DNA of 64,000 nt, taken from assembly GCF_900094795.1 (NCBI RefSeq), contig NZ_FMBC01000019.1, forward strand, positions 18,710 through 82,709, in the 5' to 3' direction. Below the pieces are notes generated by a model. The model saw nothing but the letters and a program-made list of their open reading frames with translations, was not told where the DNA came from and did not search any database. A program made the translations under genes and the position numbers. Below, one piece after another: positions 1 to 8,961 of this stretch. Source of the DNA: Kosakonia oryziphila. Its GTDB lineage: Bacteria; Pseudomonadota; Gammaproteobacteria; Enterobacterales; Enterobacteriaceae. Each line of letters begins with the position of its first letter. The first letter of the stretch is position 1.

Positions 1-56
1 TGAAAACTGTTGGAGCCAAGATCAATGGCGGCATAGAGCGAGGCGGAACCAAGCAT
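1..56 (-). CDS. gppA: Exopolyphosphatase / guanosine pentaphosphate phosphohydrolase, N-terminal fragment
   Basis: Only the first 18 complete codons are inside the window, running off its left edge on the minus strand. The encoded start (MLGSASLYAAIDLGSNSF) matches the beginning of GppA, including the AAIDLGSNSF phosphate-binding segment of the Ppx/GppA family. The ATG is at 56-54, only six bases after the rhlB stop codon. The rhlB-gppA order is the E. coli arrangement and implies cotranscription. GppA converts pppGpp to ppGpp in the stringent response. The call rests on the short N-terminus plus context. Confidence 0.8.
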   Translation of the reverse strand, partial: MLGSASLYAAIDLGSNSF

Positions 57-62
57 ATTTTT

Positions 63-1331
63 TTAACCTGAACGACGGCGATTACGTGGTGCACCACCAT
101 TGCGGCGCGGACCGTTACCTGAGCGCGAACGCGTCAGGCGTTTCGGCGGCGGTAATTCGCTGAGCAGCGCATCCGGATTGTATTTGCTCACCGGAATTGA
201 GTGTCCGATATACGTTTCAATCGCGGGCAGGTTCAGCGCGTACTCTTCGCAAGCAAGGCTGATAGAGTTGCCGCTGGCACCCGCACGACCCGTACGACCG
301 ATGCGATGCACGTAGTCTTCGCAATCGTCCGGTAAATCGTAGTTAAAGACGTGGGTAACGGCAGGAATATGTAGACCGCGTGCCGCAACGTCTGTAGCGA
401 CCAGAATATCAAGATCGCCGCGGGTAAATTCATCAAGGATACGCAAGCGTTTCTTCTGCGCTACGTCGCCAGTCAGCAGACCAACGCGATGACCATCGGC
501 AGCCAGATGGCCCCAGATATCTTCACAGCGGTGTTTTGTATTGGCGAAAATAATGGCGCGATCCGGCCACTCTTCTTCAATCAACGTTTGCAGCAGGCGC
601 ATTTTCTCTTCATTAGAAGGATAGAAAAGCTCTTCTTTAATGCGGTGGCCGGTTTTCTGTTCCGGTTCCACTTCGACGTATTCTGCGTTGTTCATCTGCT
701 CGAATGCCAGTTCACGTACCCGATAAGAGAGGGTAGCGGAGAACAGCATGTTCAGACGCTGTGTTGTTGCTGGCATACGGCGGAACAGCCAACGAATATC
801 TTTGATAAAGCCGAGATCGTACATACGATCGGCTTCGTCCAGCACCACAACCTGAACTGCGGCCAGGTTAATATGGTTCTGTTTGGTGTAATCGATCATA
901 CGACCGGTTGTGCCGATCAGAATATCGACGCCGCTTTCCAGCACTTTGAGCTGTTTGTCGTAACCATCTCCGCCGTAAGCGAGACCCAGTTTCAGGCCTG
1001 TTGACTGCGCAAGCGGTTCTGCATCGGCATGAATTTGTACCGCAAGTTCACGCGTCGGCGCCATAATAATTGCGCGCGGCTGGTTCACTTTACGGTCTTC
1101 GATCGCCGGGTGAGAGAGAAGATAATGAAACGTTGACGTTAAAAACGCCATCGTTTTACCGGTACCGGTTTGCGCCTGACCTGCAACGTCACGGCCCGCC
1201 AGCGTCAGCGGAAGAGCCAGAGCCTGTATAGGCGTGCAGTTATGAAACCCTTTATATTCAAGGGCTTCTATCACTTTTGGGTGCAGGGCGAAGTCGGAAA
1301 ACTTCTGTTCAGTTAAATGTGTTTTGCTCAT
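63..1331 (-). CDS. rhlB: ATP-dependent RNA helicase RhlB (degradosome DEAD-box helicase)
   Basis: The product has 422 residues, against 421 in E. coli. Helicase motifs appear in order: TPIQ of the Q motif near residue 33, Walker A AQTGTGKT at 53-60, PTREL at 92-96, DEAD at 165-168, SAT at 198-200 and HRIGRTGR at 342-349. A basic Arg/Gly-rich tail from about residue 400 fits RNA contact. RhlB unwinds structured RNA for PNPase and RNase E in the degradosome. It diverges from trxA and is followed at once by gppA. No motif is missing, and conservation over the full length makes confusion with SrmB or RhlE unlikely. Confidence 0.97.
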   Translation of the reverse strand: MSKTHLTEQKFSDFALHPKVIEALEYKGFHNCTPIQALALPLTLAGRDVAGQAQTGTGKTMAFLTSTFHYLLSHPAIEDRKVNQPRAIIMAPTRELAVQIHADAEPLAQSTGLKLGLAYGGDGYDKQLKVLESGVDILIGTTGRMIDYTKQNHINLAAVQVVVLDEADRMYDLGFIKDIRWLFRRMPATTQRLNMLFSATLSYRVRELAFEQMNNAEYVEVEPEQKTGHRIKEELFYPSNEEKMRLLQTLIEEEWPDRAIIFANTKHRCEDIWGHLAADGHRVGLLTGDVAQKKRLRILDEFTRGDLDILVATDVAARGLHIPAVTHVFNYDLPDDCEDYVHRIGRTGRAGASGNSISLACEEYALNLPAIETYIGHSIPVSKYNPDALLSELPPPKRLTRSRSGNGPRRNGGAPRNRRRSG

Positions 1332-1475
1332 AGTGTGGTAGAATATCAGCTTACTATTGCTTTACGAAAGCGTATCCGGTGAAATAAAGTCAACCTTTAG
1401 TTGGTTATTGTGGCATCAATACGTTGCTGTTTTATGCTACACCAACACACCAGGCTTATTCCTGTGGAGTTATAT

Positions 1476-1805
1476 ATGAGCGATAAAATTATTCACCTGA
1501 CTGACGATAGTTTTGACACGGATGTACTCAAAGCGGACGGGCTTGTTCTCGTTGATTTCTGGGCAGAGTGGTGTGGACCGTGCAAAATGATCGCCCCGAT
1601 TCTGGATGAAGTCGCTAATGAGTACGAAGGCAAACTGACCATTGCGAAACTGAATATCGACCAGAACCCAGGCACCGCGCCGAAGTACGGTATTCGTGGT
1701 ATCCCTACCCTGCTGCTGTTTAAAAACGGCGAAGTGGCGGCGACCAAAGTGGGTGCCTTGTCCAAAGGCCAACTGAAAGAGTTCCTGGACGCCAACCTGG
1801 CGTAA
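1476..1805 (+). CDS. trxA: Thioredoxin 1
   Basis: The product has 109 residues with the redox motif WCGPC at 32-36 and the cis-proline in GIPT near 77. It is a cytosolic disulfide reductase reduced by thioredoxin reductase. It donates electrons to ribonucleotide reductase, PAPS reductase and methionine sulfoxide reductases, and serves as the processivity subunit of phage T7 polymerase. The reading frame opens upstream at 1401, but the ATG at 1476 follows GTGGAGTTATAT and gives the conserved [11 protein letters not shown]-terminus. It is divergent from rhlB and lies upstream of rho. Confidence 0.98.
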   Translation: MSDKIIHLTDDSFDTDVLKADGLVLVDFWAEWCGPCKMIAPILDEVANEYEGKLTIAKLNIDQNPGTAPKYGIRGIPTLLLFKNGEVAATKVGALSKGQLKEFLDANLA

Positions 1806-1825
1806 TCTCAGGTTCTGCCGGCGCG

Positions 1826-1855
1826 CCAGTCGTCCTAATTTTTTAGGATCGCTGG
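1826..1855 (+). terminator. Imperfect hairpin just after trxA
   Basis: CCAG (1826-1829) pairs with CTGG (1852-1855), and TCCTAA (1833-1838) with TTAGGA (1843-1848). No U-run follows, so it may be a 3' end stabiliser or weak pause rather than a true terminator. Some trxA transcription may read through towards rho. Confidence 0.35.
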
Positions 1856-1923
1856 ACGCCCGGCTTCTGCCGTGCTAATTTAGTTTTGACTTCGTTTTGA
1901 ACATACCTTTAGTTGTTTGAACC

Positions 1924-2061
1924 TTGCATTACCCGATACTTCCCGCAGAGCAATATTGCCGCGACGGAAGTAAACAGATTCCGGGCTTATCACTCATTCC
2001 GTCTTATCGTTTCAGTTCTGCGTACTTTCTTGTGACCAGGCACCGATCAGATATGAGTTGA
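1924..2061 (+). pseudogene. rhoL: rhoL-like leader ORF with no ATG start
   Basis: The reading frame ending at TGA 2059-2061 encodes a segment like the E. coli rho leader peptide RhoL: SL-PS-RFSSAY--VTR---DMS with matching spacing. This comparison is from memory. The codon aligned with the E. coli ATG is GAC (1963-1965). The only in-frame initiator before the preceding TGA is TTG at 1924, which lacks a visible Shine-Dalgarno sequence and would give 45 residues. The frame may be untranslated here and conserved only as leader RNA for Rho autoregulation. The 1806-2148 gap holds nothing else that looks coding. Confidence 0.4.
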
Positions 2062-2148
2062 TGGCCGTTAACAGGCATGGATGACCCTGCCATACCATTC
2101 ACAACATTAAGTTCGAGATTTACCCCGAGTTTAAGAACCCACACCATT

Positions 2149-3408
2149 ATGAATCTTACCGAATTAAAGAATACGCCGGTTTCTGAGCTGATCACTCTCG
2201 GCGAAAATATGGGGCTGGAAAACCTGGCCCGTATGCGCAAACAGGACATCATTTTCGCCATCCTGAAGCAGCACGCGAAGAGTGGCGAAGATATCTTTGG
2301 CGACGGTGTGCTGGAGATTCTGCAGGATGGATTTGGTTTCCTCCGTTCCGCAGACAGCTCCTACCTCGCCGGCCCTGACGACATCTACGTATCCCCCAGC
2401 CAAATCCGCCGTTTCAACCTCCGCACTGGCGACACCATTTCAGGTAAGATTCGCCCACCTAAAGAAGGTGAACGTTACTTCGCATTGCTGAAAGTTAACG
2501 AGGTGAATTTCGATAAGCCGGAAAACGCGCGTAATAAAATTCTGTTCGAAAACTTAACGCCGCTGCATGCAAACTCTCGTCTGCGTATGGAGCGTGGTAA
2601 TGGTTCGACCGAAGATTTAACCGCTCGCGTACTGGATCTGGCATCGCCGATTGGTCGTGGTCAGCGCGGTCTGATTGTTGCACCGCCGAAAGCAGGTAAA
2701 ACCATGCTGCTGCAGAACATTGCGCAGAGCATTGCGTATAACCATCCGGATTGCGTACTGATGGTGCTGCTGATTGACGAACGTCCGGAAGAAGTGACGG
2801 AAATGCAGCGTCTGGTGAAAGGCGAAGTGGTTGCTTCAACCTTCGATGAACCTGCTTCCCGCCATGTGCAGGTTGCTGAAATGGTTATCGAAAAAGCCAA
2901 ACGTCTGGTTGAGCACAAGAAAGACGTTATCATTCTGCTGGATTCCATCACCCGCCTGGCGCGAGCTTATAACACCGTCGTTCCGGCTTCCGGTAAAGTG
3001 TTGACGGGTGGTGTGGATGCTAACGCCCTGCATCGTCCGAAGCGTTTCTTCGGTGCTGCGCGTAACGTGGAAGAGGGCGGTAGCTTGACCATTATTGCGA
3101 CGGCGTTGATCGATACCGGATCGAAGATGGATGAAGTGATTTACGAAGAGTTTAAAGGCACCGGTAACATGGAACTGCATCTCTCCCGTAAGATCGCAGA
3201 AAAACGCGTCTTCCCGGCGATTGATTACAACCGTTCCGGTACGCGTAAAGAAGAACTTCTCACCACTCAGGAAGAGCTGCAGAAGATGTGGATCCTGCGC
3301 AAAATCATCCATCCAATGGGTGAGATTGATGCAATGGAGTTCCTCATCAACAAGCTGGCGATGACGAAGACAAATGATGAATTCTTCGACATGATGAAGC
3401 GCTCCTGA
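2149..3408 (+). CDS. rho: Transcription termination factor Rho
   Basis: The product has 419 residues, identical in length to E. coli Rho. The N-terminal cold-shock-like RNA-binding domain includes GFGFLR at 61-66. The P-loop APPKAGKT ends at residue 185, and the C-terminal RecA-like ATPase domain is complete. Rho is a homohexameric RNA translocase that ends transcription at untranslated C-rich RNA. The frame extends upstream, but the ATG at 2149 gives the family N-terminus [11 protein letters not shown] 343-bp leader precedes it, consistent with autoregulation, and an intrinsic terminator follows at 3427. Confidence 0.99.
   Translation: MNLTELKNTPVSELITLGENMGLENLARMRKQDIIFAILKQHAKSGEDIFGDGVLEILQDGFGFLRSADSSYLAGPDDIYVSPSQIRRFNLRTGDTISGKIRPPKEGERYFALLKVNEVNFDKPENARNKILFENLTPLHANSRLRMERGNGSTEDLTARVLDLASPIGRGQRGLIVAPPKAGKTMLLQNIAQSIAYNHPDCVLMVLLIDERPEEVTEMQRLVKGEVVASTFDEPASRHVQVAEMVIEKAKRLVEHKKDVIILLDSITRLARAYNTVVPASGKVLTGGVDANALHRPKRFFGAARNVEEGGSLTIIATALIDTGSKMDEVIYEEFKGTGNMELHLSRKIAEKRVFPAIDYNRSGTRKEELLTTQEELQKMWILRKIIHPMGEIDAMEFLINKLAMTKTNDEFFDMMKRS
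3076..3086 (+). promoter_or_regulatory. ops-like sequence inside rho
   Basis: GGCGGTAGCTT matches the operon polarity suppressor consensus GGCGGTAGCNT, at which RfaH is recruited to RNA polymerase. Here it encodes Gly-Gly-Ser in a conserved Rho segment and lies about 570 bp upstream of wecA, so it may be a codon coincidence. Confidence 0.2.
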
Positions 3409-3426
3409 TTCAAATAAACCTCAGAT

Positions 3427-3452
3427 ACGCCACGTTTTTACGTGGCGTTTTT
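3427..3452 (+). terminator. Intrinsic terminator of rho
   Basis: ACGCCACG (3427-3434), a TTTTTA loop, and CGTGGCGT (3441-3448) run into a T tract. The eight-pair GC-rich stem plus U-run is a standard Rho-independent terminator. Confidence 0.85.
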
Positions 3453-3592
3453 CATTTCTGGGCTATACGCTATATGCACCAGGACAGGTATTGTCCGACA
3501 CTGGCGACGACTGGATGGCGTTTCGAAGGTCAAAACCTTCCATTTGGCTGAAAAGCAAACAATAACGCCTGTGATTGACCTGCATTCTCCTT

Positions 3593-3620
3593 TTATGGAG
3601 TGTAGCAACGTCGTTATACT
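3593..3620 (+). promoter_or_regulatory. Possible sigma-70 promoter of the ECA operon
   Basis: A good -10 box, TATACT (3615-3620), lies 16 bp after a poor -35, TTATGG (3593-3598), between the rho terminator and wecA. Transcription would start near 3627, about 26 nt before the GTG of wecA. The assignment is by pattern only. Confidence 0.35.
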
Positions 3621-3652
3621 GCCAGGATCAACATTTGCTGAGAGCATGCATT

Positions 3653-4756
3653 GTGAGTTTATCCACTGCGATTACTGAATTATTCGGTATTTTCTTGTTT
3701 ACAACGGTTTTCCTGTTCTTCGCCCGAAAAATGGCGAAGCACGTTGGCCTGGTAGACAAACCTAACTCCCGAAAACGACACCAGGGGCTGGTCCCATTGG
3801 TTGGCGGCATTTCAGTTTACGCCGGGATTTGCTTCACTTTCAGCATTACAGACTACTACATTCCCCACGTTGGTCTTTATCTTGCCTGCGCAGGTGTGCT
3901 CGCGTTTGTCGGGGCGCTGGACGATCGTTTCGATATCAGTGTTAAAACCCGCGCAGCTATTCAGACGGTGATTGCCGTTGTGATGATGTGGGCCGGTAAT
4001 CTCTACCTTAGCAGCCTCGGCTATATCTTTGGATCCTGGGAGATGGTGCTGGGGCCGTTTGGCTATCTGCTTACGTTGTTTGCCGTCTGGGCGGCTATTA
4101 ACGCGTTTAATATGGTAGACGGCATTGATGGCCTGCTAGGTGGTCTTTCCTGCGTCTCGTTTGCAGCGATTGGTATCATTTTATGGTTTGATGGCCAGAC
4201 CAGCCTGGCACTGTGGTGCTTTGCCATGATCGCGGCAATTCTGCCCTATATTCTGCTCAATCTTGGCCTGCTGGGGCGGCGTTATAAAGTGTTTATGGGC
4301 GATGCTGGCAGCACGCTGATTGGTTTCACTATCATCTGGATTTTGCTGGAAACGACTCAGGGTAAGACCCATCCGATAAGCCCGGTGACGGCGTTATGGA
4401 TTATTGCTATTCCCTTGATGGATATGGTGGCGATTACCTACCGACGTCTGCGTAAAGGCATGAGTCCGTTCTCACCCGATCGCCAGCATATTCACCACCT
4501 CATTATGCGGGCAGGTTTCAGTTCCCGTCAGGCGTTTGTGCTCATTACGCTCGCTGCGGCAATACTTGCCAGCATCGGCGTCCTGGCAGAGTATCTTCAT
4601 TTTATCCCTGAATGGGTGATGTTGGCATTATTTTTGCTAGCATTCTTTTTATACGGTTACTGCATCAAACGCGCCTGGAAAGTCGCGCGCTTAATGAAAC
4701 GAGTTAAACGCAGAATGCGCCGTTACAGCGCTTCTAAATCAACACTAACCAAGTAA
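3653..4756 (+). CDS. wecA: UDP-GlcNAc:undecaprenyl-phosphate GlcNAc-1-phosphate transferase
   Basis: First gene of the ECA operon. It transfers GlcNAc-1-P from UDP-GlcNAc to undecaprenyl phosphate, making lipid I for ECA and, in many strains, O antigen. It is a polytopic inner-membrane protein of the PNPT family. Motifs are the Asp pair D90-D91 (LDDRFD), NAFNMVDGIDGL, GDAGST and the HIHH loop. Starting at GTG 3653 gives 367 residues, the E. coli WecA length. The longer frame from 3575 would add a non-conserved extension. The ribosome binding site is weak, and GTG use is shared with E. coli wecA. Confidence 0.96.
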   Translation: MSLSTAITELFGIFLFTTVFLFFARKMAKHVGLVDKPNSRKRHQGLVPLVGGISVYAGICFTFSITDYYIPHVGLYLACAGVLAFVGALDDRFDISVKTRAAIQTVIAVVMMWAGNLYLSSLGYIFGSWEMVLGPFGYLLTLFAVWAAINAFNMVDGIDGLLGGLSCVSFAAIGIILWFDGQTSLALWCFAMIAAILPYILLNLGLLGRRYKVFMGDAGSTLIGFTIIWILLETTQGKTHPISPVTALWIIAIPLMDMVAITYRRLRKGMSPFSPDRQHIHHLIMRAGFSSRQAFVLITLAAAILASIGVLAEYLHFIPEWVMLALFLLAFFLYGYCIKRAWKVARLMKRVKRRMRRYSASKSTLTK

Positions 4757-4769
4757 ATCCGGGAAAGCG

Positions 4770-5816
4770 ATGACTCAACCATTGTCGGGAACACCTTCAG
4801 CGGGTACGGAAAATGAGCTGGATATTCGAGGACTGTTTCGTACTTTGTGGGCTGGAAAACTGTGGATTGGGGGGATGGCGCTGCTGTTTGCATTGATTGC
4901 GCTGGCCTGGACTTTCTTTGCGCGGCAGGAATGGAGCGCGACGGCCATTACGGATAGCCCCACGGTTAACATGCTTGGCGGATTTTACTCCCAGCAGCAG
5001 TTTTTACGTAATCTGGATGTGAAGGCGAATCTGGCATCCGTCGAACAACCTTCGGTAATGGATGAATCCTATAAAGAGTTTGTTGTGCAACTGGCTTCAT
5101 GGGATACGCGCCGTGACTTCTGGTTGCAGACGGACTATTACAAGCAGCGTCTGGTTGGTAACAGTAAATCTGATGCTGCGATGCTGGATGAGTTAATCAA
5201 CAATATTCAGTACACGCCGGGTGATGCGGCTCGCAATCTGAATGACAACGTCAAGCTGATTGCTGAGACCGCGCCGGATGCGAATAATTTGTTGCGCCAG
5301 TACGTGGCTTTCGCCAGCCAGCGTGCCGCCAGCCATTTAAATGATGAGCTGAAAGGGGCATGGGCCGCGCGTACCATCCAGATGAAAGCCCAGGTTAAGC
5401 GCCAGGAAGAGGTGGCAAAAGCGATTTACAACCGTCGCCTGCACAATGTTGAACAGGCGCTGAAAGTTGCTGAACAGCATAATATTTCACGCAATGAAAC
5501 TGAGGTTCCACCCGACGAGTTACCCGATTCGGAACTGTTTATGTTAGGCCGCCCGATGTTGCAGGCGCGCCTTGAGAACTTACAGGCTGTGGGGCCGCAG
5601 TTCGATCTGGACTATGATCAAAACCGGGCGATGCTGAATACCCTTAACGTTGGGCCTACATTGGACCCGCGTTTCCAGACTTATCGTTATTTGCGTACAC
5701 CGGAGGAGCCGGTGAAACGTGACAGCCCGCGCCGCGTTTTCCTGATGATCATCTGGGGTATCGTTGGGGTGTTAGTCGGCGCCGGGGTGGCATTAACACG
5801 TCGCCGCACACATTAA
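4770..5816 (+). CDS. wzzE: ECA polysaccharide chain-length modulator (co-polymerase)
   Basis: The product has 348 residues with the class 1 polysaccharide co-polymerase layout. A transmembrane helix near residues 31-51 and another near 322-342 flank a large periplasmic domain rich in coiled-coil sequence. The C-terminus ends in a short RRRTH tail. WzzE oligomers set the modal length of linear ECA and the size of cyclic ECA by acting with WzyE. It begins 13 nt after wecA. A strong intercistronic hairpin separates it from wecB. Confidence 0.95.
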   Translation: MTQPLSGTPSAGTENELDIRGLFRTLWAGKLWIGGMALLFALIALAWTFFARQEWSATAITDSPTVNMLGGFYSQQQFLRNLDVKANLASVEQPSVMDESYKEFVVQLASWDTRRDFWLQTDYYKQRLVGNSKSDAAMLDELINNIQYTPGDAARNLNDNVKLIAETAPDANNLLRQYVAFASQRAASHLNDELKGAWAARTIQMKAQVKRQEEVAKAIYNRRLHNVEQALKVAEQHNISRNETEVPPDELPDSELFMLGRPMLQARLENLQAVGPQFDLDYDQNRAMLNTLNVGPTLDPRFQTYRYLRTPEEPVKRDSPRRVFLMIIWGIVGVLVGAGVALTRRRTH

Positions 5817-5827
5817 GCGACGCCTGA

Positions 5828-5850
5828 GATGAAGGCACGGGGCCTTCATC
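5828..5850 (+). other. Intercistronic hairpin between wzzE and wecB
   Basis: GATGAAGGC (5828-5836) and GCCTTCATC (5842-5850) form a perfect 9-bp stem with a five-base loop in the 56-nt gap. No U-run follows. It may be an mRNA processing or stability element that separates the co-polymerase from the sugar-nucleotide genes. Confidence 0.5.
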
Positions 5851-5872
5851 CTCTAAAACAAAGAGAATCGTT

Positions 5873-7003
5873 GTGAAAGTACTCACCGTATTCGGCACAC
5901 GACCAGAAGCTATCAAAATGGCTCCACTAGTGCATGCGTTGGCAAAAGATCCTGACTTTGAGGCGAAAGTTTGCGTCACTGCACAGCATAGGGAAATGTT
6001 GGATCAGGTGTTGAGCCTTTTCTCGATTGTTCCGGATTATGACCTGAATATCATGCGCCCCGGACAGGGGCTGACGGAGATCACTTGCGGTATTCTTGAA
6101 GGATTGAAACCGATCCTTGAATCGTTCCGCCCGGATGTTGTGCTGGTGCATGGCGATACGACGACCACCATTGCAGCGAGCCTTGCTGCTTTTTACCAAC
6201 GTATTCCTGTTGGTCATGTGGAAGCCGGGCTGCGCACTGGCGATCTCTCTTCGCCCTGGCCCGAAGAAGCCAACCGTACCCTGACGGGCCATCTGGCAAT
6301 GTATCATTTTGCGCCGACAGAAAATTCTCGCCGTAATTTGCTGCGCGAGAACGTTGCCGACAGCCATATTTTTGTGACGGGTAATACAGTGATTGATGCC
6401 CTGTTCTGGGTGCGCGACAGCGTAATGAATACTTCCGGCCGCTATAAGGAACTGGCGGTGCGCTATCCGTTCCTCGATGTCAATAAGAAACTGATTCTTG
6501 TCACCGGGCATCGCCGCGAGAGTTTTGGTCATGGGTTCGAACAGATTTGCCATGCACTGGCGGATATCGCCGCGCAACATGATGATGTGCAGATTGTCTA
6601 CCCGGTGCACCTGAACCCCAACGTCAGTGAGCCGGTAAACCGAATTCTGGGTCATGTTGAGAATGTGAGCCTAATTGAGCCGCAGGATTACCTGCCGTTT
6701 TTGTGGTTGATGAATCGCGCCTGGCTAATCCTCACCGATTCAGGCGGTATTCAGGAAGAAGCACCTTCACTAGGTAAACCAGTGCTGGTGATGCGGGATA
6801 CGACCGAGCGTCCGGAGGCCATCGAAGCGGGAACGGTAAAACTGGTCGGTACGAATCGCCAGCGCATTGTGGAAGAGGTCACGCGCCTGCTCCGCGATAA
6901 CGATGCCTGGCAAGCAATGAGCCATGCGCACAACCCCTATGGCGATGGACAGGCCTGTGGGCGCATTTTGCACGCACTTAAAAACAATCGGATAACACTA
7001 TGA
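5873..7003 (+). CDS. wecB: UDP-N-acetylglucosamine 2-epimerase (non-hydrolysing)
   Basis: Interconverts UDP-GlcNAc and UDP-ManNAc, the first step to the ManNAcA residue of ECA. The 376 residues carry the family signatures GTRPEAIK (8-15), [27 protein letters not shown] and [11 protein letters not shown]. It is a cytosolic enzyme with a GT-B-like fold, allosterically activated by its substrate in characterised homologues. The start is GTG at 5873 preceded by AAAGAGAA, as in E. coli. The stop overlaps the wecC start by four bases (ATGA), suggesting coupled translation. Confidence 0.97.
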   Translation: MKVLTVFGTRPEAIKMAPLVHALAKDPDFEAKVCVTAQHREMLDQVLSLFSIVPDYDLNIMRPGQGLTEITCGILEGLKPILESFRPDVVLVHGDTTTTIAASLAAFYQRIPVGHVEAGLRTGDLSSPWPEEANRTLTGHLAMYHFAPTENSRRNLLRENVADSHIFVTGNTVIDALFWVRDSVMNTSGRYKELAVRYPFLDVNKKLILVTGHRRESFGHGFEQICHALADIAAQHDDVQIVYPVHLNPNVSEPVNRILGHVENVSLIEPQDYLPFLWLMNRAWLILTDSGGIQEEAPSLGKPVLVMRDTTERPEAIEAGTVKLVGTNRQRIVEEVTRLLRDNDAWQAMSHAHNPYGDGQACGRILHALKNNRITL

Positions 7004-8262
7004 GCTTTACAACCATTTCCGTGATCGGCCTTGGCTATATTGGCCTGCCTACCGCTGCCGCTTTTGCCTCCCGGCACAAACAGGTCGTGGGAATCGACAT
7101 CAACTCGCACGCTGTGGACACCATTAACCGTGGTGAAATCCATATTGTTGAGCCAGAGTTGAGTAACGTGGTCAAAGCGGCTGTGGATGGCGGTTATCTG
7201 CGGGCCAGTACGACGCCGGTGGTAGCCGATGCTTACCTGATTGCCGTGCCGACGCCGTTTAAAGGCGAGCACGAACCCGATATGACTTATGTCGAAGCGG
7301 CAGCCAAATCCATTGCACCAGTGCTGACGAGAGGTGCGCTGGTGATCCTCGAATCCACTTCGCCCGTCGGCGCAACAGAGCAGATGGCTGACTGGCTCGC
7401 CGAAGCGCGACCGGATCTCACTTTCCCGCAACAGGTGGGCGAGGCGGCCGATGTGAACATCGCTTATTGCCCGGAGCGTGTGCTGCCAGGGCAGGTGATG
7501 GTAGAGCTGATCAGGAACGACCGTGTGATCGGTGGTATGACGTCGGTCTGCTCGGCGCGTGCCAGCGAGCTGTACAAGATTTTCCTTGAGGGCGAGTGTG
7601 TGGTGACCAACTCCCGCACCGCTGAAATGTGCAAACTCACCGAAAACAGTTTCCGTGATGTGAACATCGCCTTCGCGAACGAACTGTCTTTGATCTGCGC
7701 CGAGCAGGGGATCAATGTCTGGGAGCTGATTCGTCTGGCGAATCGTCATCCACGAGTAAACATTTTGCAACCGGGGCCAGGTGTTGGCGGGCACTGCATT
7801 GCAGTCGATCCATGGTTTATTGTGGCGCAGAACCCGCAGCAGGCGCGGCTTATCCGTACGGCGCGCGAGGTGAACGATTATAAACCTCACTGGGTGCTGA
7901 ACCAGGTTAAAGCGTGCATTGCCGATTGCCTGACCGCCAGCGGTAAACGCGCCAGCGAGATTAAAATCGCCTGCTTCGGGCTGGCGTTTAAACCGAATAT
8001 TGACGATCTGCGCGAAAGTCCGGCGATGGAAATTGCCGGTGATATTGCGCAGTGGCACAGCGGGCAAACGCTGGTTGTCGAACCGAACATTCATCAACTT
8101 CCGGCAGCGCTGAGTAGCCATGCGTCGCTGGTAAATATCGCAGATGCACTGGCGCAGGCTGATGTGCTGGTGCTGCTGGTTGATCACAACGAATTTAAAG
8201 CTGTAGAGAGTAGCCGCATCACGCAACGCTACATCGTGGATACCAAAGGCGTCTGGCGCTAA
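7000..8262 (+). CDS. wecC: UDP-N-acetyl-D-mannosamine dehydrogenase
   Basis: Oxidises UDP-ManNAc to UDP-ManNAcA with two NAD+. The 420 residues contain the N-terminal Rossmann motif GLGYIG (10-15), the central dehydrogenase domain and the catalytic cysteine C266 in [13 protein letters not shown], typical of the UDP-glucose/GDP-mannose dehydrogenase family. In E. coli the next genes are rffG and rffH. Here the next gene is wecD, only 17 nt after the wecC stop, so both thymidylated-sugar genes are missing from the operon. Confidence 0.97.
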   Translation: MSFTTISVIGLGYIGLPTAAAFASRHKQVVGIDINSHAVDTINRGEIHIVEPELSNVVKAAVDGGYLRASTTPVVADAYLIAVPTPFKGEHEPDMTYVEAAAKSIAPVLTRGALVILESTSPVGATEQMADWLAEARPDLTFPQQVGEAADVNIAYCPERVLPGQVMVELIRNDRVIGGMTSVCSARASELYKIFLEGECVVTNSRTAEMCKLTENSFRDVNIAFANELSLICAEQGINVWELIRLANRHPRVNILQPGPGVGGHCIAVDPWFIVAQNPQQARLIRTAREVNDYKPHWVLNQVKACIADCLTASGKRASEIKIACFGLAFKPNIDDLRESPAMEIAGDIAQWHSGQTLVVEPNIHQLPAALSSHASLVNIADALAQADVLVLLVDHNEFKAVESSRITQRYIVDTKGVWR

Positions 8263-8279
8263 GGCGTAAAGGAGGCGAA

Positions 8280-8957
8280 ATGGCAGTTCACGGAACGTTA
8301 GAAGAGCTGGCCTGGGAAAGCGCCTTTTTTGGCGTGCGCAGTGCAATTGTGCGCCTGCAACCTGCGGCTCCTGCGCTGAGCGTGACGGATTTTAGCGCCT
8401 GGGAACGTGTGCAGGTAAAGCTGGCGGCGTCGCAAACCACACAACTGGACGCCTTGCAAACGCTCGGTTTTCAGTTGGTGGAGGGCGAGATCGACTTTTC
8501 GCTAACGGTATCGCCGCAGGGTGTTGACCCCGCTTGCGACGTGGCTACCGCCGACGATATTGCTGAATTACGCCGTCTGGCAGCCGGGATCTTCGTGCAG
8601 AGCCGTTTTCGTGCTCCCTGGTATGCGGCTGAAGCAAGCGGGCGATTTTACGCGCAATGGATAGAAAACGCAGTCAAAGGCGTATTTGACCATCAATGTC
8701 TGCTGTTTCGCGGTGAAAATGGCGAAATTGCGGGTTTTGTTTCTCTGCGTCAGCTTAACGAGCAGGAGGCGCGTATAGGCCTGCTGGCCGGGCGCGGCGT
8801 CGGAGAAAAATTAATGCAGGCTGCGTGTCACTGGGCGCGACAGCGGCAACTGACTCTTGTGCGTGTCGCGACCCAACTTGGGAATACCGCGGCACTTAAA
8901 CGATATATTCAGAGCGGTGCGAACGTTGAAAGCACCGCCTTGTGGTTATACAGGTGA
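8280..8957 (+). CDS. wecD: dTDP-4-amino-4,6-dideoxy-D-galactose acyltransferase
   Basis: Acetylates dTDP-Fuc4N with acetyl-CoA to give dTDP-Fuc4NAc. The 225 residues include the GNAT-fold C-terminal half with the acetyl-CoA binding segment [14 protein letters not shown] and the conserved end [17 protein letters not shown]. The ATG at 8280 follows a very strong Shine-Dalgarno sequence, AAGGAGG. The N-terminal part differs more from E. coli than the C-terminal part. It is directly next to wecC because rffG and rffH are absent, and wecE starts four bases after its stop. Confidence 0.95.
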   Translation: MAVHGTLEELAWESAFFGVRSAIVRLQPAAPALSVTDFSAWERVQVKLAASQTTQLDALQTLGFQLVEGEIDFSLTVSPQGVDPACDVATADDIAELRRLAAGIFVQSRFRAPWYAAEASGRFYAQWIENAVKGVFDHQCLLFRGENGEIAGFVSLRQLNEQEARIGLLAGRGVGEKLMQAACHWARQRQLTLVRVATQLGNTAALKRYIQSGANVESTALWLYR

Positions 8958-8961
8958 CTCT

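Noticed and set aside
489..1004. 171-codon plus-strand frame over rhlB
   Set aside because: Antisense shadow of the DEAD-box helicase gene. No promoter or ribosome site, and an implausible composition.
6937..8346. 469-codon minus-strand open frame over wecC
   Set aside because: It is antisense to the fully conserved wecC, is His/Arg/Gln-rich as antisense shadow frames are, and has no family features.
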